From Mesorhizobium sp. (GTDB taxonomy: Bacteria > Pseudomonadota > Alphaproteobacteria > Rhizobiales > Rhizobiaceae), in the NCBI GenBank assembly GCA_004020645.1, contig SAQL01000017.1, forward strand, positions 62,001 to 126,000: 64,000 nt of DNA, given 5' to 3'. The translations under genes and the position numbers were made by a program. Each line of letters starts with the position of its first letter. Within the stretch, counting starts at the first letter, position 1. The notes beneath the pieces are model-generated. The model saw only the letters and a program-made list of their open reading frames with translations, was not told where the DNA came from and ran no database searches. Positions 8,944 through 19,901 of the stretch are shown here, in pieces.

Positions 8944-8975
8944 CTTGCGCGCCGCGCAGCCTGTTCTTATATACG
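8944..8975 (+). promoter_or_regulatory. RpoH (sigma-32) promoter of dnaKJ
   Basis: CTTG at 8944-8947, an 18-base spacer, then CTTATATACG at 8966-8975. The downstream box matches the alphaproteobacterial sigma-32 pattern CYTATNTNNG at every defined position. Transcription would start about 8981, leaving a leader of roughly 110 bases before the dnaK ATG at 9094. Confidence 0.75.
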
Positions 8976-9093
8976 CGCCAAGCCGTTCGACGCCGGAATG
9001 CCGGTTGCCGAAGCGGAATTTCTTGTGAACAGAGGCTTTCGCCGGAACGCCTGTACGGGTCCTGAGAGCCTGCTTAGCGGAGAGATTAGAAAA

Positions 9094-11010
<1,917 letters not shown>

Positions 11011-11030
11011 GCGGCCTGACGGCAGGTTAG

Positions 11031-11089
11031 GCGCATGTCAAAGTGCTACAGCGTCCTTTGCGTGTCCAACAGGACGCGCGGCGCTGTAG
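11031..11089 (+). repeat. Mosaic intergenic repeat, copy A (module 2 only)
   Basis: GCGCATG joined directly to a module running from TCAAAGTGCTACAGCG to CGCTGTAG, a long hairpin with GTCC/GGAC inner arms. The same module occurs at 21628-21731 and 49193-49292, where a second palindrome separates the two parts. Here that palindrome is missing. It lies between the dnaK stop and the dnaK terminator. Confidence 0.8.
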
Positions 11090-11091
11090 TA

Positions 11092-11118
11092 AAGCCCGGC
11101 GTAAAGCCGGGCTTTTTT
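11092..11118 (+). terminator. Rho-independent terminator after dnaK
   Basis: Stem AAGCCCGGC (11092-11100) and GCCGGGCTT (11106-11114), a five-base loop and a run of six T at 11113-11118. It would reduce dnaK readthrough into dnaJ. Confidence 0.9.
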
Positions 11119-11275
11119 GCAACTCTGGCCGAAAAAGTGCGCGCCTGATCGAAAAAGTGCGGGCAAGCCCGTGTCAACACTGGCATCCCGGCTCCATCGC
11201 ACCTAAATCGGAACAGCGTGCCGGCGAACGACGCAAAGTGCTTCAAGACGTTGAATATCCGGACTGCGGGAAAAG

Positions 11276-12406
11276 ATGAAAGCTGATTTTTACGAAACGC
11301 TGGGCGTGCAAAAGGGGGCCGACGAGAAGGAGCTCAAGAGCGCTTTCCGCAAGCTGGCCATGCAGTTCCACCCCGATCGCAATCCCGGCGATCATGCCTG
11401 CGAGCACAAGTTCAAGGAAATCAACGAAGCCTACGAGACGTTGAAGGATCCGCAGAAGCGGGCAGCCTACGACCGTTTCGGCCACGCCGCCTTCGAACAG
11501 GGCGGCATGAACGGCGGCGCACACGGCTTCGGCGCCGGCGGTTTCGCCGACATCTTCGAGGATATTTTCGGCGACATGATGGGCGGGCGCCAGCGCCGTT
11601 CGTCAGGCGGACGCGAGCGCGGCGCCGACCTGCGCTACAATATGGAAATCACCCTGGAGGAGGCGTTTACCGGCAAGACCGCACAGATCCACGTGCCGGC
11701 CTCGATCTCCTGCATGGAATGCTCCGGTAGCGGGGCCAAGCCCGGCACCCAGCCCGTCACCTGCTCGATGTGCAACGGCCACGGCAAGGTGCGCGCCACG
11801 CAAGGCTTCTTCTCGATCGAGCGCACCTGCCCGCAATGCCAGGGACGTGGCCAGACCATCAAGGAGCCGTGCCCGAAATGCGCCGGCCAGGGCCGCGTCA
11901 CCGAGGAGCGCTCGCTGTCGGTTAACATCCCGGCCGGCATTGAGGACGGCACCCGCATCCGCCTTGCCAATGAGGGCGAGGCCGGCCTGCGCGGCGGCCC
12001 GTCGGGCGATCTTTATATTTTCCTGGCGGTCAAGCCGCACGAATTCTTCCAGCGCGACGGCGCCGATCTCTACTGCAAGGTGCCGATCTCAATGACGACG
12101 GCTGCCCTTGGCGGTTCCTTCGAGGTGACGACGCTGGACGGCACCCAGACGAAGGTCAAGGTGCCGGAAGGCACCCAGAACGGCCGCCAGTTCCGCCTCA
12201 AGGGCAAGGGCATGCCGGTGCTGCGCCAGCACAATGTCGGCGATCTCTACATCCAGACCGCGGTCGAGACGCCGCAGAACCTGTCCCGCCGCCAGCGCGA
12301 GCTGCTGGAGGAGTTCGAGCAGCTTTCCTCGAAGGATAATTCGCCGCAGTCGAGCGGCTTTTTCGCCCGCATGAAGGACTTTTTCGACACCTTCGGCGAG
12401 CGCTGA
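11276..12406 (+). CDS. dnaJ: Chaperone DnaJ (Hsp40)
   Basis: Type I J-protein of 376 aa. The J domain has the HPD motif at residues 32-34, followed by a Gly/Phe-rich linker (GAHGFGAGGF) and a zinc-binding domain with four repeats (CMECSGSG, CSMCNGHG, CPQCQGRG, CPKCAGQG), then the substrate-binding C-terminal domain. It stimulates the DnaK ATPase and hands over substrates. ATG 11276 gives the standard N-terminus. It is preceded by the dnaK terminator and followed 142 bases later by pmtA on the same strand. Confidence 0.98.
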   Translation: MKADFYETLGVQKGADEKELKSAFRKLAMQFHPDRNPGDHACEHKFKEINEAYETLKDPQKRAAYDRFGHAAFEQGGMNGGAHGFGAGGFADIFEDIFGDMMGGRQRRSSGGRERGADLRYNMEITLEEAFTGKTAQIHVPASISCMECSGSGAKPGTQPVTCSMCNGHGKVRATQGFFSIERTCPQCQGRGQTIKEPCPKCAGQGRVTEERSLSVNIPAGIEDGTRIRLANEGEAGLRGGPSGDLYIFLAVKPHEFFQRDGADLYCKVPISMTTAALGGSFEVTTLDGTQTKVKVPEGTQNGRQFRLKGKGMPVLRQHNVGDLYIQTAVETPQNLSRRQRELLEEFEQLSSKDNSPQSSGFFARMKDFFDTFGER

Positions 12407-12548
12407 TGGCGACTCTCGCCGATCGGATGTAGGATACAACCGAGTGGAAGCTCCACTAGCGTCATCAACACCTTATACCGGCGTCCGCCTTGCCTTGAAG
12501 CCCGTAGCTGCTAAGTAGCCACTCGGGGGACCGTTCAGGAGAACTTGC

Positions 12549-13154
12549 ATGGCACATGGTCCCGGACTGCGAAAGACGCTGGCAGAGAAGTTCGATGACG
12601 AACTGAAGTTCTTCAAGGGCTGGATCGACAAGCCGAAGGCGGTCGGTTCGATCGTGCCGACCAGTTCCATCACGGCCCGCAAAATGGCCTCCGTCGTCAA
12701 CCCGATGTCGGGCCTGCCGGTGCTCGAAGTCGGGCCCGGCACCGGCGTCATCACCCGGGCCATCCTCGCCCAGGGCGTAAAGCCTGAAAATCTCTACGCA
12801 GTCGAATACTCCCCCGATTTCGTGCGCCATCTGCGCCAGCTCTATCCCGGCGTCAACGTCATCGAGGGCGATGCCTTCAATCTCGATGCGACGCTCGGCG
12901 ACAAGAGCGGCCTGACCTTCGATTCGGTCATCTCCGGCGTGCCATTGCTCAATTTCCCGGTCGCCCAGCGCATCGCCTACGTCGAAAGCCTTCTCGACCG
13001 CATCCCGACAGGCCGCCCGGTCGTGCAGTTGACCTACGGCCCGCTGTCGCCGATCCCGCCCGGCCGCGGCGACTACACGGTCGAGCATTTCCATTTCGTC
13101 ATCCGCAACATCCCGCCAACGCAGCTGTGGATCTATCGGCGCGGAGCGCATTAG
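12549..13154 (+). CDS. pmtA: Phosphatidylethanolamine N-methyltransferase (Sinorhizobium type)
   Basis: SAM-dependent methyltransferase of 201 aa with the SAM-binding EVGPGTG at residues 60-66 and an acidic loop (IEGDAFNLD). Family members of this soluble, Sinorhizobium-like class methylate phosphatidylethanolamine in three steps to phosphatidylcholine at the inner membrane. From memory, S. meliloti also has pmtA beside dnaJ, which supports both the call and the lineage. GGGGACC and AGGAG precede the ATG at 12549. It is followed by a dispersed repeat. Confidence 0.88.
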   Translation: MAHGPGLRKTLAEKFDDELKFFKGWIDKPKAVGSIVPTSSITARKMASVVNPMSGLPVLEVGPGTGVITRAILAQGVKPENLYAVEYSPDFVRHLRQLYPGVNVIEGDAFNLDATLGDKSGLTFDSVISGVPLLNFPVAQRIAYVESLLDRIPTGRPVVQLTYGPLSPIPPGRGDYTVEHFHFVIRNIPPTQLWIYRRGAH

Positions 13155-13202
13155 GGTGTGCCGATATTCAGGTGAGGCCGGCCTGCAAATGGCAGCTTCC
13201 TG

Positions 13203-13249
13203 CGCTTCCGGTGCTCACGTACTTCAAGTACGCTCCGCTCCGGTTCTCG
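13203..13249. repeat. Dispersed intergenic repeat, family 2, copy 1
   Basis: A 47-base core beginning CGCTTCCGGTGCTCA and ending CGGTTCTCG, with the central palindrome GTACTT-C-AAGTAC. It matches 14733-14779 closely (about four differences). The flanks (GAGGCCGGCC... and ...GGCTCGGCCTGACCT) also pair loosely. It lies between pmtA and the FMN reductase gene. Confidence 0.8.
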
Positions 13250-13382
13250 GAACCAACCATTTTCGGCTCGGCCTGACCTGAATCTCAACACACCCTGTGC
13301 CCCAAAAGATCGCTTTTCGATTTTTGGCCGGTGCGTTGATTTGACAGATCCTTGGCTGTACCTGTCCGGGAAAAAGGGGGCC

Positions 13383-13979
13383 GTGGCAGTGATCCCGAAA
13401 ATTCTCGTCTTCGCCGGTTCGATTCGCTCTGGCGCCTACAGCGGCAGGACCGCCGATGTGGCGCAGAAGGAACTCGCCATGCAGGGCGCCGAGGTGACTC
13501 GCATCTCGCTTGCCGACTATCCGCTGCCGATCCTCGACGAGGACCTGGAAAAGGAGAAAGGCATTCCCGAGAACGCCATCAAGCTTGCACGGCAAATCGC
13601 GGCCCATGACGGGCTGCTGATCGCGACGCCCGAATATAACGGCTCGATCCCGCCGTTGCTCAAGAATACCATCGATTGGGTGAGCCGGGTGCGCACGGAT
13701 GACGGGCGGTCGTTCAGGCCGTTCACCGGCAAGCCCGCCGGCCTTTGTTCGTCTTCCAAAGGACATTTCGCCGGGGTACGCTGCATCAACCATCTGCGCG
13801 CTGTGCTGGTGCGCTGCCAGATGGAGGTGGTGACGCCTGAGTGCTCGGTACCGGAGGGCGGCAACGCCTTCGACGAGGACGGGAATTTCAGGGACGAGAG
13901 ACTGCACAGATCGATGGAGCACCTATGCCGCACGCTGATCGAAACCTCGCGCCTGCTGTCGACGCGGATCGAGGCGTGA
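13383..13979 (+). CDS. NADPH-dependent FMN reductase family protein
   Basis: Flavodoxin-like fold of 198 aa. The N-terminal phosphate loop (LVFAGSIRSGAYS) and the conserved ATPEYNGSIPPLLKNTIDW motif are typical of the NAD(P)H-dependent FMN/quinone reductase family. Start: GTG 13383, which has AAGGGGG directly upstream; a GTG two codons later (13389) is also possible, and a TTG at 13341 is unlikely. The substrate is not evident. The gene ends against pyrF and they are probably co-transcribed. Confidence 0.85.
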   Translation: MAVIPKILVFAGSIRSGAYSGRTADVAQKELAMQGAEVTRISLADYPLPILDEDLEKEKGIPENAIKLARQIAAHDGLLIATPEYNGSIPPLLKNTIDWVSRVRTDDGRSFRPFTGKPAGLCSSSKGHFAGVRCINHLRAVLVRCQMEVVTPECSVPEGGNAFDEDGNFRDERLHRSMEHLCRTLIETSRLLSTRIEA

Positions 13980-13999
13980 TCCAGCAGCGCGCCGAAACC

Positions 14000-14683
14000 A
14001 TGCAAGACAGGCTGATCGTCGGCCTCGACGTGCCGACGCTGAAGGAAGCCGAGAAGGCGGTGCGCGAGCTCGACGGGGTCGTCTCCTTCTACAAGATTGG
14101 CTACCAGCTCGCCTTCGCCGGCGGCCTCGACTTCGCCCGCGAGCTCGCCAGCGGCGGCACCCGGATCTTCCTCGACATGAAGCTGCTCGACATCGACAAC
14201 ACGGTGGCCAAGGGCGTCGAGGCCATTGCCAGGATGGGCATGACCATGCTGACGCTGCACGCCTATCCGAAGACGATGAAAGCAGCAGTCGAGGCCGCCA
14301 GGGGCAGCGATCTCTGCCTGCTTGGCGTCACCGTGCTGACCTCGATGGACGAGCAGGACGTGATCGACGCCGGCTATGAGCATGACCCGCACACGCTGGT
14401 GCTGAGGCGCTCCGAACAGGCGCTGCATGCCGGCATGGGGGGCATCGTCTGCTCGGCCGAGGAAGCGGAAGCGGTGCGCCGGATCGTCGGGCCCAACATG
14501 GCCGTCGTCACGCCGGGGATACGGCCCAAGGGCAGCGACCATGGCGACCAGAAACGCGTGGTCACGCCGGCGCAGGCGATCCGCAACGGCTCCAGCCATC
14601 TCGTCGTCGGCCGGCCGATCGTCGGCGCCGCCGACAGGCGAGCGGTCGCGGAAGCAATTCTTGACGAAATGCGCTCGGCCTAG
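14000..14683 (+). CDS. pyrF: Orotidine 5'-phosphate decarboxylase
   Basis: Last step of UMP synthesis. It is 227 aa, beginning RLIVGLDVP, with the catalytic DMKLLDID motif (Asp-x-Lys-x-x-Asp), TLHAYPKTM and TPGIRPKG. ATG 14000 gives the family N-terminus but has no clear ribosome-binding site. An alternative is GTG 13976, which overlaps the stop of the FMN reductase as GTGA with GAGG before it, and would add eight residues; translational coupling makes it credible. Confidence 0.95.
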   Translation: MQDRLIVGLDVPTLKEAEKAVRELDGVVSFYKIGYQLAFAGGLDFARELASGGTRIFLDMKLLDIDNTVAKGVEAIARMGMTMLTLHAYPKTMKAAVEAARGSDLCLLGVTVLTSMDEQDVIDAGYEHDPHTLVLRRSEQALHAGMGGIVCSAEEAEAVRRIVGPNMAVVTPGIRPKGSDHGDQKRVVTPAQAIRNGSSHLVVGRPIVGAADRRAVAEAILDEMRSA

Positions 14684-14732
14684 GACCAATTCCGAAACTC
14701 TACTCCGGCGGCCGTCTGGCCGGCGTTTTCTC

Positions 14733-14779
14733 CGCTTCCGGTGCTCATATACTTTAAGTACGCTCTGCTCCGGTTCTCG
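14733..14779. repeat. Dispersed intergenic repeat, family 2, copy 2
   Basis: Second copy of the 47-base element at 13203-13249; the central palindrome is ATACTTTAAGTAC here. The two copies bracket the FMN reductase and pyrF genes, in the same orientation. Confidence 0.8.
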
Positions 14780-14851
14780 AAAACACCTCCAGCCATCTCG
14801 CCGGAGCGACTTTCAAAATCGGTCCGCACGGCCAAAACGAGGAGAAAAAGC

Positions 14852-15139
14852 ATGTCCAAGGGATACTGGATCGCCCGCGTCGACGTGCGCGATGCGGAAG
14901 GCTACAAGGACTATGTCACAGCAGCCAAACCGGCTTTCGATCGTTTCGGCGCCGTTTTCCTGGCACGAGGCGGTGCGCATGAAAAGGCAGAAGGGCCGGG
15001 CCGCGACCGCAACGTGATCATCGAGTTTCCGTCATTGGCTGCGGCGCACGATTGCTATCACTCGCCGGAGTATCAACGCGCCGTGGCGATCCGCCAGAAG
15101 GTAGCCGACGGCGAGATCGTGCTGGTCGAAGGGGTTTAG
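14852..15139 (+). CDS. DUF1330 family protein
   Basis: A 95-aa protein of the dimeric alpha-beta barrel fold (DUF1330), with the characteristic YWIARVDVRD start and the ending YQRAVAIRQKVADGEIVLVEG. Function in the family is unknown. Start ATG 14852 has GAGGAGAAA upstream; the longer frame back to 14741 runs through the repeat. Transcribed alone. Confidence 0.9.
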   Translation: MSKGYWIARVDVRDAEGYKDYVTAAKPAFDRFGAVFLARGGAHEKAEGPGRDRNVIIEFPSLAAAHDCYHSPEYQRAVAIRQKVADGEIVLVEGV

Positions 15140-15162
15140 TTCAGCGGCAACCGCTGCGGCGG

Positions 15163-15516
15163 TCAGATCGAATGCAGGATGTAAAGCTTGCGCGTTTTCT
15201 CATGGATGGTCCACTCGCCCTCCCAGCCAAGCGGCAGGACAAGCAATTCGCCAGGCCCGACATCTTTGGCGGCGCCGTCGGGACCGTGCAGCGTCACGCG
15301 GCCGGAGACGATGTGGCAAATCTCGGAATTCGTGTCTCGGCGCGCGGTGAACCGGCCCTGCGAACATTCCCAGACACCGACTTCGATCTTGCCATCTTCC
15401 GAAGTCCAGAGGGTGTTGGCTGCTTCCAGCTGATCGCCTTCCACCGAGGTGGATTTCGGCTGGGGCTCACCAAGGTCGATCTGCGCAAGGTGGGCGAAGG
15501 TCTTGAAGTCAATCAT
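15163..15516 (-). CDS. Cupin domain protein (DUF861/EutQ-like)
   Basis: Small single-cupin protein, 117 aa, with an ICHIVSGRVTL strand and a GELLVLPLGWEGEW segment. Such proteins often accompany FAD oxidases of the DAO family in polyamine or amino-acid operons. Here the oxidase gene lies 25 bases upstream on the same strand but is frameshifted. The substrate is unknown. Confidence 0.85.
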   Translation of the reverse strand: MIDFKTFAHLAQIDLGEPQPKSTSVEGDQLEAANTLWTSEDGKIEVGVWECSQGRFTARRDTNSEICHIVSGRVTLHGPDGAAKDVGPGELLVLPLGWEGEWTIHEKTRKLYILHSI

Positions 15517-15541
15517 TCCTAAATCCTCGAGATGATGCGGT

Positions 15542-16926
15542 TCAGTGGCCGGTGATGCGATCGGCCAGGGCCGCCAGCCGCGATGTACGCGGCAGCCCCT
15601 TTGCTTCGCGCTCGTCGGCGATTCGATAGAGCTGATACATCGAATGGACGCCGAGCCAGCGCAGCGGCTCCGGCTCCCATTTGCGCACGGTTCGATTGAC
15701 CCAGGGAAGCCGCGTCAGCTCGGTGTCGTTGCCCAGCAGCAGATCCGTCAGAGTGCGTCCCGAGAGGTTGGAGGTGGAAACGCCGAGGCCGACATAGCCG
15801 CCTGCCCAGCCTATTCCGGTCTGCTTGTCAAAGCCCACCGTCGTGCACCAGTCGCGCGGCACGCCCAGCGTTCCACACCACGCATGGTCGAGCCTGAGCC
15901 CATTGGTCTGCGGCAGAGTGTCGTCAGGATTTTGTGCAGCTTGTCGATCGTCGCCTGCTGGGTAACGCCTCGCACATCGGTCTTCGAGCCGAACCGATAG
16001 GGCACGCCGCGCCCGCCCATGGCAATGCGTCCTTCCCGGGTGCGCTGCGCGTAGCAGTATGTGTGTGCGGCATCGCCAAGCACCTCATAGCCATCCCAGC
16101 CGATTTCGCTCCATAGCTTGTCGGACAACGGCTCGGTCACGACGATGGCGCTGTTGAGCGCCAACCACAGCCGCTCGTGGCCGGCAATTCCCGCAGTAAA
16201 ACCCTCGGTCGCCCGCACGATCTTTTCGGCGCGCACTACGCCTCGGTTGGTTACGACCTTGCCTTTTTCGATCGATAGCACGGTGGTCTGTTCGTAGATC
16301 GGGACACCTAGGCGCTCCACTGCCTTGGCGAGTCCCTGCACCAGCTTTGCGGGCTGAACCCGCGCAACTTTCTTGATGATGAAGGCGCCGCGCACGTTGT
16401 GTACCGCTATGCGCCGGCGCGTCTCCGCTGCATCGATATACCCGACGCGATCGTCAGTCAGCTCCCAGGATCTGGCATCGGCATACATCGCCTTGGCGCG
16501 CTGCTCCTGCGCCTCGTTGGTTGCGACCAGCAGTTCGTCGGTGCGGCGTATGTCGGCGTCGATGCCTTCGGTTTCCGCGACCGATATGACCTCGTTCACC
16601 GTACCCGTCATTGCCGCCTGCATGGCGATGACTCCAGCGCGCGAGGTTGCCTTCTCATATTTTTCGCGCGACCATGAGAACCCGCCGGACAACCAGCCGC
16701 CATTGCGTCCCGAAGCACCGAAGCCGGCGAACTCCTTCTCGACGATAACAATGTTGAGGTGGGGCGCTGCCTGCTTCAGGTAATATGCGGTCCAAAGCCC
16801 GGTGTAACCGGCCCCGACGATGCAGACGTCGGCCAGCATATCGTCCTGCAGCGGCGGCCGATAGCCGGGCACGCCGCCGATGTCGGCATACCAGAATGAA
16901 ACGTCGCCGTTCTTCTTCACGTCCAT
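15542..16926 (-). pseudogene. FAD-dependent oxidoreductase (DAO/PuuB-like), one-base frameshift
   Basis: Would be a 461-aa flavin oxidase: the FAD-binding VCIVGAGYTGLWTAYYL, then FGASGRNGGWLSGGFSW, and the tail GGYVGLGVSTSNLSGRTL. The reading frame from ATG 16926 is family-like down to ILTTL, then continues as unrelated residues. The expected continuation (LPQTNGLRLDHAWCGTLGV) is in another frame and runs to the stop at 15542. Restoring one base between 15916 and 15917 joins the two. Either a genuine recent inactivation or a sequencing error. Family members oxidise gamma-glutamylputrescine or other amines and amino acids. Confidence 0.88.
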
Positions 16927-17133
16927 TGTCGCGATTTCCCAGATAGGATTCAGGTCAGCGTGAAATCGGCATTTTTGTCGTCCGCCAGCAGCTTCACGTC
17001 GCTGCCGGTCGGAACGCAAGCCATTTGTCGAGACCCGATCCTGGGCCGCCGGTGCAGCTGCGACGCGGGCGCTGCTCATCTCGTTGGCGGACTTGGCTGC
17101 ATGGGTCCGGGCAGCTTCACGCAGGATTTCTGC

Positions 17134-18204
17134 TCAATACGCGGCCATTCGGCTAAAGCGGTTCGCGGCGGTCTCGGCCATTGCGTCGGCGAGGCCCATC
17201 TCCCACTGCGTACGGCAATAGGCGCGGAAATCGAAGCAGGGCAGGCCGGGGCAGACCTCGAACTCGATGAGATGGACGCTGTCGTTGGCTTCGATCCGGA
17301 AATCGATGGAAAACACATCCCGCAGGCCGAGCCCGACCATCAGGCTTTGCGCGATCCGTCGGATCCTTGCATCGGCTCGCGGCTGGCTGGCGGCGACCGG
17401 CAGCAGCACCGGCTCGGCATATGTTCCCGCCGCCTTGGCAGCCTCGCCGGTGTCGCCGTAAAGCGCCAGGCTGTCCGCCATGGTCTGGAAATCACCGCCC
17501 GCATCGACAAAGGCGATGCCGAGCGCCTCGACGCCGATGTCCGGCTTCAAGCCGAGAAAACTCGCGCGCGCATTGCGCCCGGCGACATAGGTCTGCACGA
17601 CGACGTCGTCGCGATAGGCGGCGAAGACGCGCCGGCTAAGTTCCAGCGCGTGGCCGAGATCGCTGCTGCGCGAATCCGGCCAGATGCCGATTTTGGCGCC
17701 GAGCCGGTTCGGCTTGACGAACCAGCCGGCTGGCGAAGCCGGTGGCTCGACCAGCCAGCGGCCGTCGCGGGCCAAACCGGATTGCGGCACCGGCAGGCCG
17801 AGTGCGCCGAGCACGGCGCCGGAGCGAAATTTGTCCTGGCAGAGTGCAAACAGCGCATCATCGGCGCCGAGTGCCTTCAGGCCGTTCAGCCTCGCCAAAG
17901 CCGGTGCCGCGCCACCGCGGAAATAGGCGACGCCGTCGGTCAGCGTCCAGACGAGCGTCGCGTCCGGGTCGTCACCGGCAAGCACGCTTGCGGCATCGTC
18001 GAGTTCCACCGGCATGAAGGACAGGCCGCGCGTCTGGCAGGCTGCCGCCAGCGTGTCAAACTCAGGGGCGATGTCGGTCGACTGCGCCAGATAGGAGGCG
18101 ATCTCGGCGGCGCGCGCCGGCACGTGGCCATTGGCGACCAGCCGCTCGAAGCAGGCCTTTTTAGGCTCGTAGACAAGGATCAGCTTCGGCCTGCGGCTTG
18201 ACAT
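17134..18204 (-). CDS. ATP-grasp family ligase (D-Ala-D-Ala ligase-like)
   Basis: A 356-aa protein with a degenerate N-terminal domain and an ATP-grasp core: FVKPNRLGAKIGIW, VVVQTYVAGRNARASFLG and DVFSIDFRIEANDSVHLIEFE, with the metal-ligand segment EFEVCPGLP replacing the EVNTLPG of D-Ala-D-Ala ligase. It should couple a carboxylate to an amine using ATP; the substrates cannot be read from the sequence. Start ATG 18204 (MSSRRPKLILVYEPKK) is preferred over the upstream in-frame ATG at 18258. It is about 207 bases upstream of the broken oxidase, on the same strand. Confidence 0.75.
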   Translation of the reverse strand: MSSRRPKLILVYEPKKACFERLVANGHVPARAAEIASYLAQSTDIAPEFDTLAAACQTRGLSFMPVELDDAASVLAGDDPDATLVWTLTDGVAYFRGGAAPALARLNGLKALGADDALFALCQDKFRSGAVLGALGLPVPQSGLARDGRWLVEPPASPAGWFVKPNRLGAKIGIWPDSRSSDLGHALELSRRVFAAYRDDVVVQTYVAGRNARASFLGLKPDIGVEALGIAFVDAGGDFQTMADSLALYGDTGEAAKAAGTYAEPVLLPVAASQPRADARIRRIAQSLMVGLGLRDVFSIDFRIEANDSVHLIEFEVCPGLPCFDFRAYCRTQWEMGLADAMAETAANRFSRMAAY

Positions 18205-18381
18205 GGGATGAACAGGTCCTGGGGATGAACGGGTCCTGGCAGCGCGATTGCCTACCATCGCACGGCGAATGTACCAGGCTTTCGCGGAAAACCGACGTCA
18301 GCCGGACGCCTGCACGACAGTACAGGTGCGATCTTCTCCTTTGACCCTGATCTTCTCCGAACCGAAGGTCCGGGTCACGGT

Positions 18382-19263
18382 CTAGGCAATCAGCACGCGC
18401 GGCTCGAAGCGGCCGTTGACCGGAATGTCGAGCAGAAATGTCATGCCGGCTTGCGGATTCAGCAGGCGCTGTTTCTCATCCTTCCCCGACCAGGCAGAGG
18501 TTACAGCTAGCCGGTCGGCATTCCTGCCGACAAAGGCCGGGCAAGACGGTTGCGTCACCGGCATCGCGACCGATCGGATAAGCTTGCCGTCAGGCCCGTA
18601 AGCCTCAACGACGCTGCCGCCCCAACAGGCATTCCACAGGACACCGTCCCGATCGAGCACCGAACCGTCGATATAGCCCTTGGCCTTGCGGTGATCGACG
18701 AAGATTTTCGGCTCGCCGGACGGCAGGCCGGTCGCCGGATCGCAGCCAACGCGCATCAACAGGCCAGTGCTGGTGTCGGTGTAATAGGCGACCGTTCCAT
18801 CTTCGGAAAAGCAGATCGAGTTCGACACGGTGATGTCCGAAAAGAGCCGGCGCAGCTCTCCCTTGTAGAACCAATAAATCGAGCCTACGGCCTTTTCCTC
18901 GCCCTTGCCCATCGTCCCGACCCAAAACGCGCCGCAGGGGTGGACGCGCGAATCGTTCGAGCGCGTCGTCGGATTGTCAGCCTCGATCGTCGTATGCAGT
19001 GTCATCTTGCCGGTCGCCACGTCGCGGACATGCAGGCCGGTTTCGGTGGCGATCAATTGTCTTTTGTCGTCGATGATGGCGATGGCGCTGGCCATCTGGC
19101 CAAGCTCGTGGATTTTGACCCCACCGCCGGAAAGGCGTTTTTCCAGAAGCTGGCCGTTGACGATGTCGAACCAGTAGAGCGTGTCGGTGGCGGGGTCATA
19201 GCTCGGCCCTTCGCCGAGCTGGCAGACATGGTCGGAAAAAACCGAAACGAAGGCTTCCGTCAT
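18382..19263 (-). CDS. SMP-30/gluconolactonase family lactonase
   Basis: Six-bladed beta-propeller lactonase of 293 aa with the family motifs LGEGPSYDPATDTLYWFDI, NDSRVHPCGAFWVGTM, SNSICFSEDG and YIDGSVLDRDGVLWNA (calcium ligands). Last gene of a four-gene run; it probably opens galactono-1,4-lactone (or a related aldonolactone) made by the SDR at the head of the operon. It overlaps dgoA by ATGA. Confidence 0.92.
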   Translation of the reverse strand: MTEAFVSVFSDHVCQLGEGPSYDPATDTLYWFDIVNGQLLEKRLSGGGVKIHELGQMASAIAIIDDKRQLIATETGLHVRDVATGKMTLHTTIEADNPTTRSNDSRVHPCGAFWVGTMGKGEEKAVGSIYWFYKGELRRLFSDITVSNSICFSEDGTVAYYTDTSTGLLMRVGCDPATGLPSGEPKIFVDHRKAKGYIDGSVLDRDGVLWNACWGGSVVEAYGPDGKLIRSVAMPVTQPSCPAFVGRNADRLAVTSAWSGKDEKQRLLNPQAGMTFLLDIPVNGRFEPRVLIA

Positions 19264-19901
19264 CCTGCCGCTCCAAACGCCGCATCCCAGACTACTACGG
19301 CAGCACGGGCCCGCGCGGCCACCTCGTCGACGCTCATACCAGGCTTGAACAGGCTGGAGCCAAGGCCGAAGACGCTGACGCCTGCCGCCTTGTAGCCGGC
19401 AAAGTCCTTTTCGGAAACGCCGCCGACAGCTCCGACCAACGTCTCATCAGGCAAAACGGCGCGCATCGCCGCGATGCCGGCAGCGCCGAGCACGCTCGCC
19501 GGGAAGAATTTCAGCGCCGAGGCGCCGAGCCGGATCGCCTGGAAGGCCTCGGTCGGCGTGAACACACCGGGCATCGTCACCATGCCGTAATGCATCGCCC
19601 GGCCCATGGCATCGGCATCGATGTTGGGGCTGACCAGCAGCCGCCCGCCGGCGTTGTGCAAGCGATCGACATCGGCTGCGGTCAATACAGTCCCGGCGCC
19701 GACCAGTGCCGTCGCCGGAAGCGCCTCAACAATCCTCGCGATCGAGGCAAACGGGTCCGGCGAATTGAGCGGCACTTCGATCGCTTCGATGCCGGCCTCG
19801 AAGATCGCCCGGCCAATGGCCACCGCCTCGTCCGGCTTGAGGCCGCGCAGGATGGCGACAAGCCCGCGCCCGAGCTTCGGAAACGGTGCAGTTTCAGTCA
19901 T
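19260..19901 (-). CDS. dgoA: 2-dehydro-3-deoxy-6-phosphogalactonate aldolase
   Basis: KDPG/KDPGal-type class I aldolase, 213 aa. It splits KDPGal to pyruvate and glyceraldehyde-3-phosphate. The catalytic Lys131 sits in SALKFFPA, with Glu42 in IEVPLNSP and a glycine-rich VGAGTV loop; PLNSP is typical of the galactonate branch, and the gene neighbour is dgoK. It overlaps both neighbours by ATGA. Confidence 0.94.
   Translation of the reverse strand: MTETAPFPKLGRGLVAILRGLKPDEAVAIGRAIFEAGIEAIEVPLNSPDPFASIARIVEALPATALVGAGTVLTAADVDRLHNAGGRLLVSPNIDADAMGRAMHYGMVTMPGVFTPTEAFQAIRLGASALKFFPASVLGAAGIAAMRAVLPDETLVGAVGGVSEKDFAGYKAAGVSVFGLGSSLFKPGMSVDEVAARARAAVVVWDAAFGAAG

Noticed and set aside
12443..12457. 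Possible hairpin after dnaJ (AGTGGA-AGC-TCCACT)
   Set aside because: Stem of six pairs with no T run; too weak to call a terminator.
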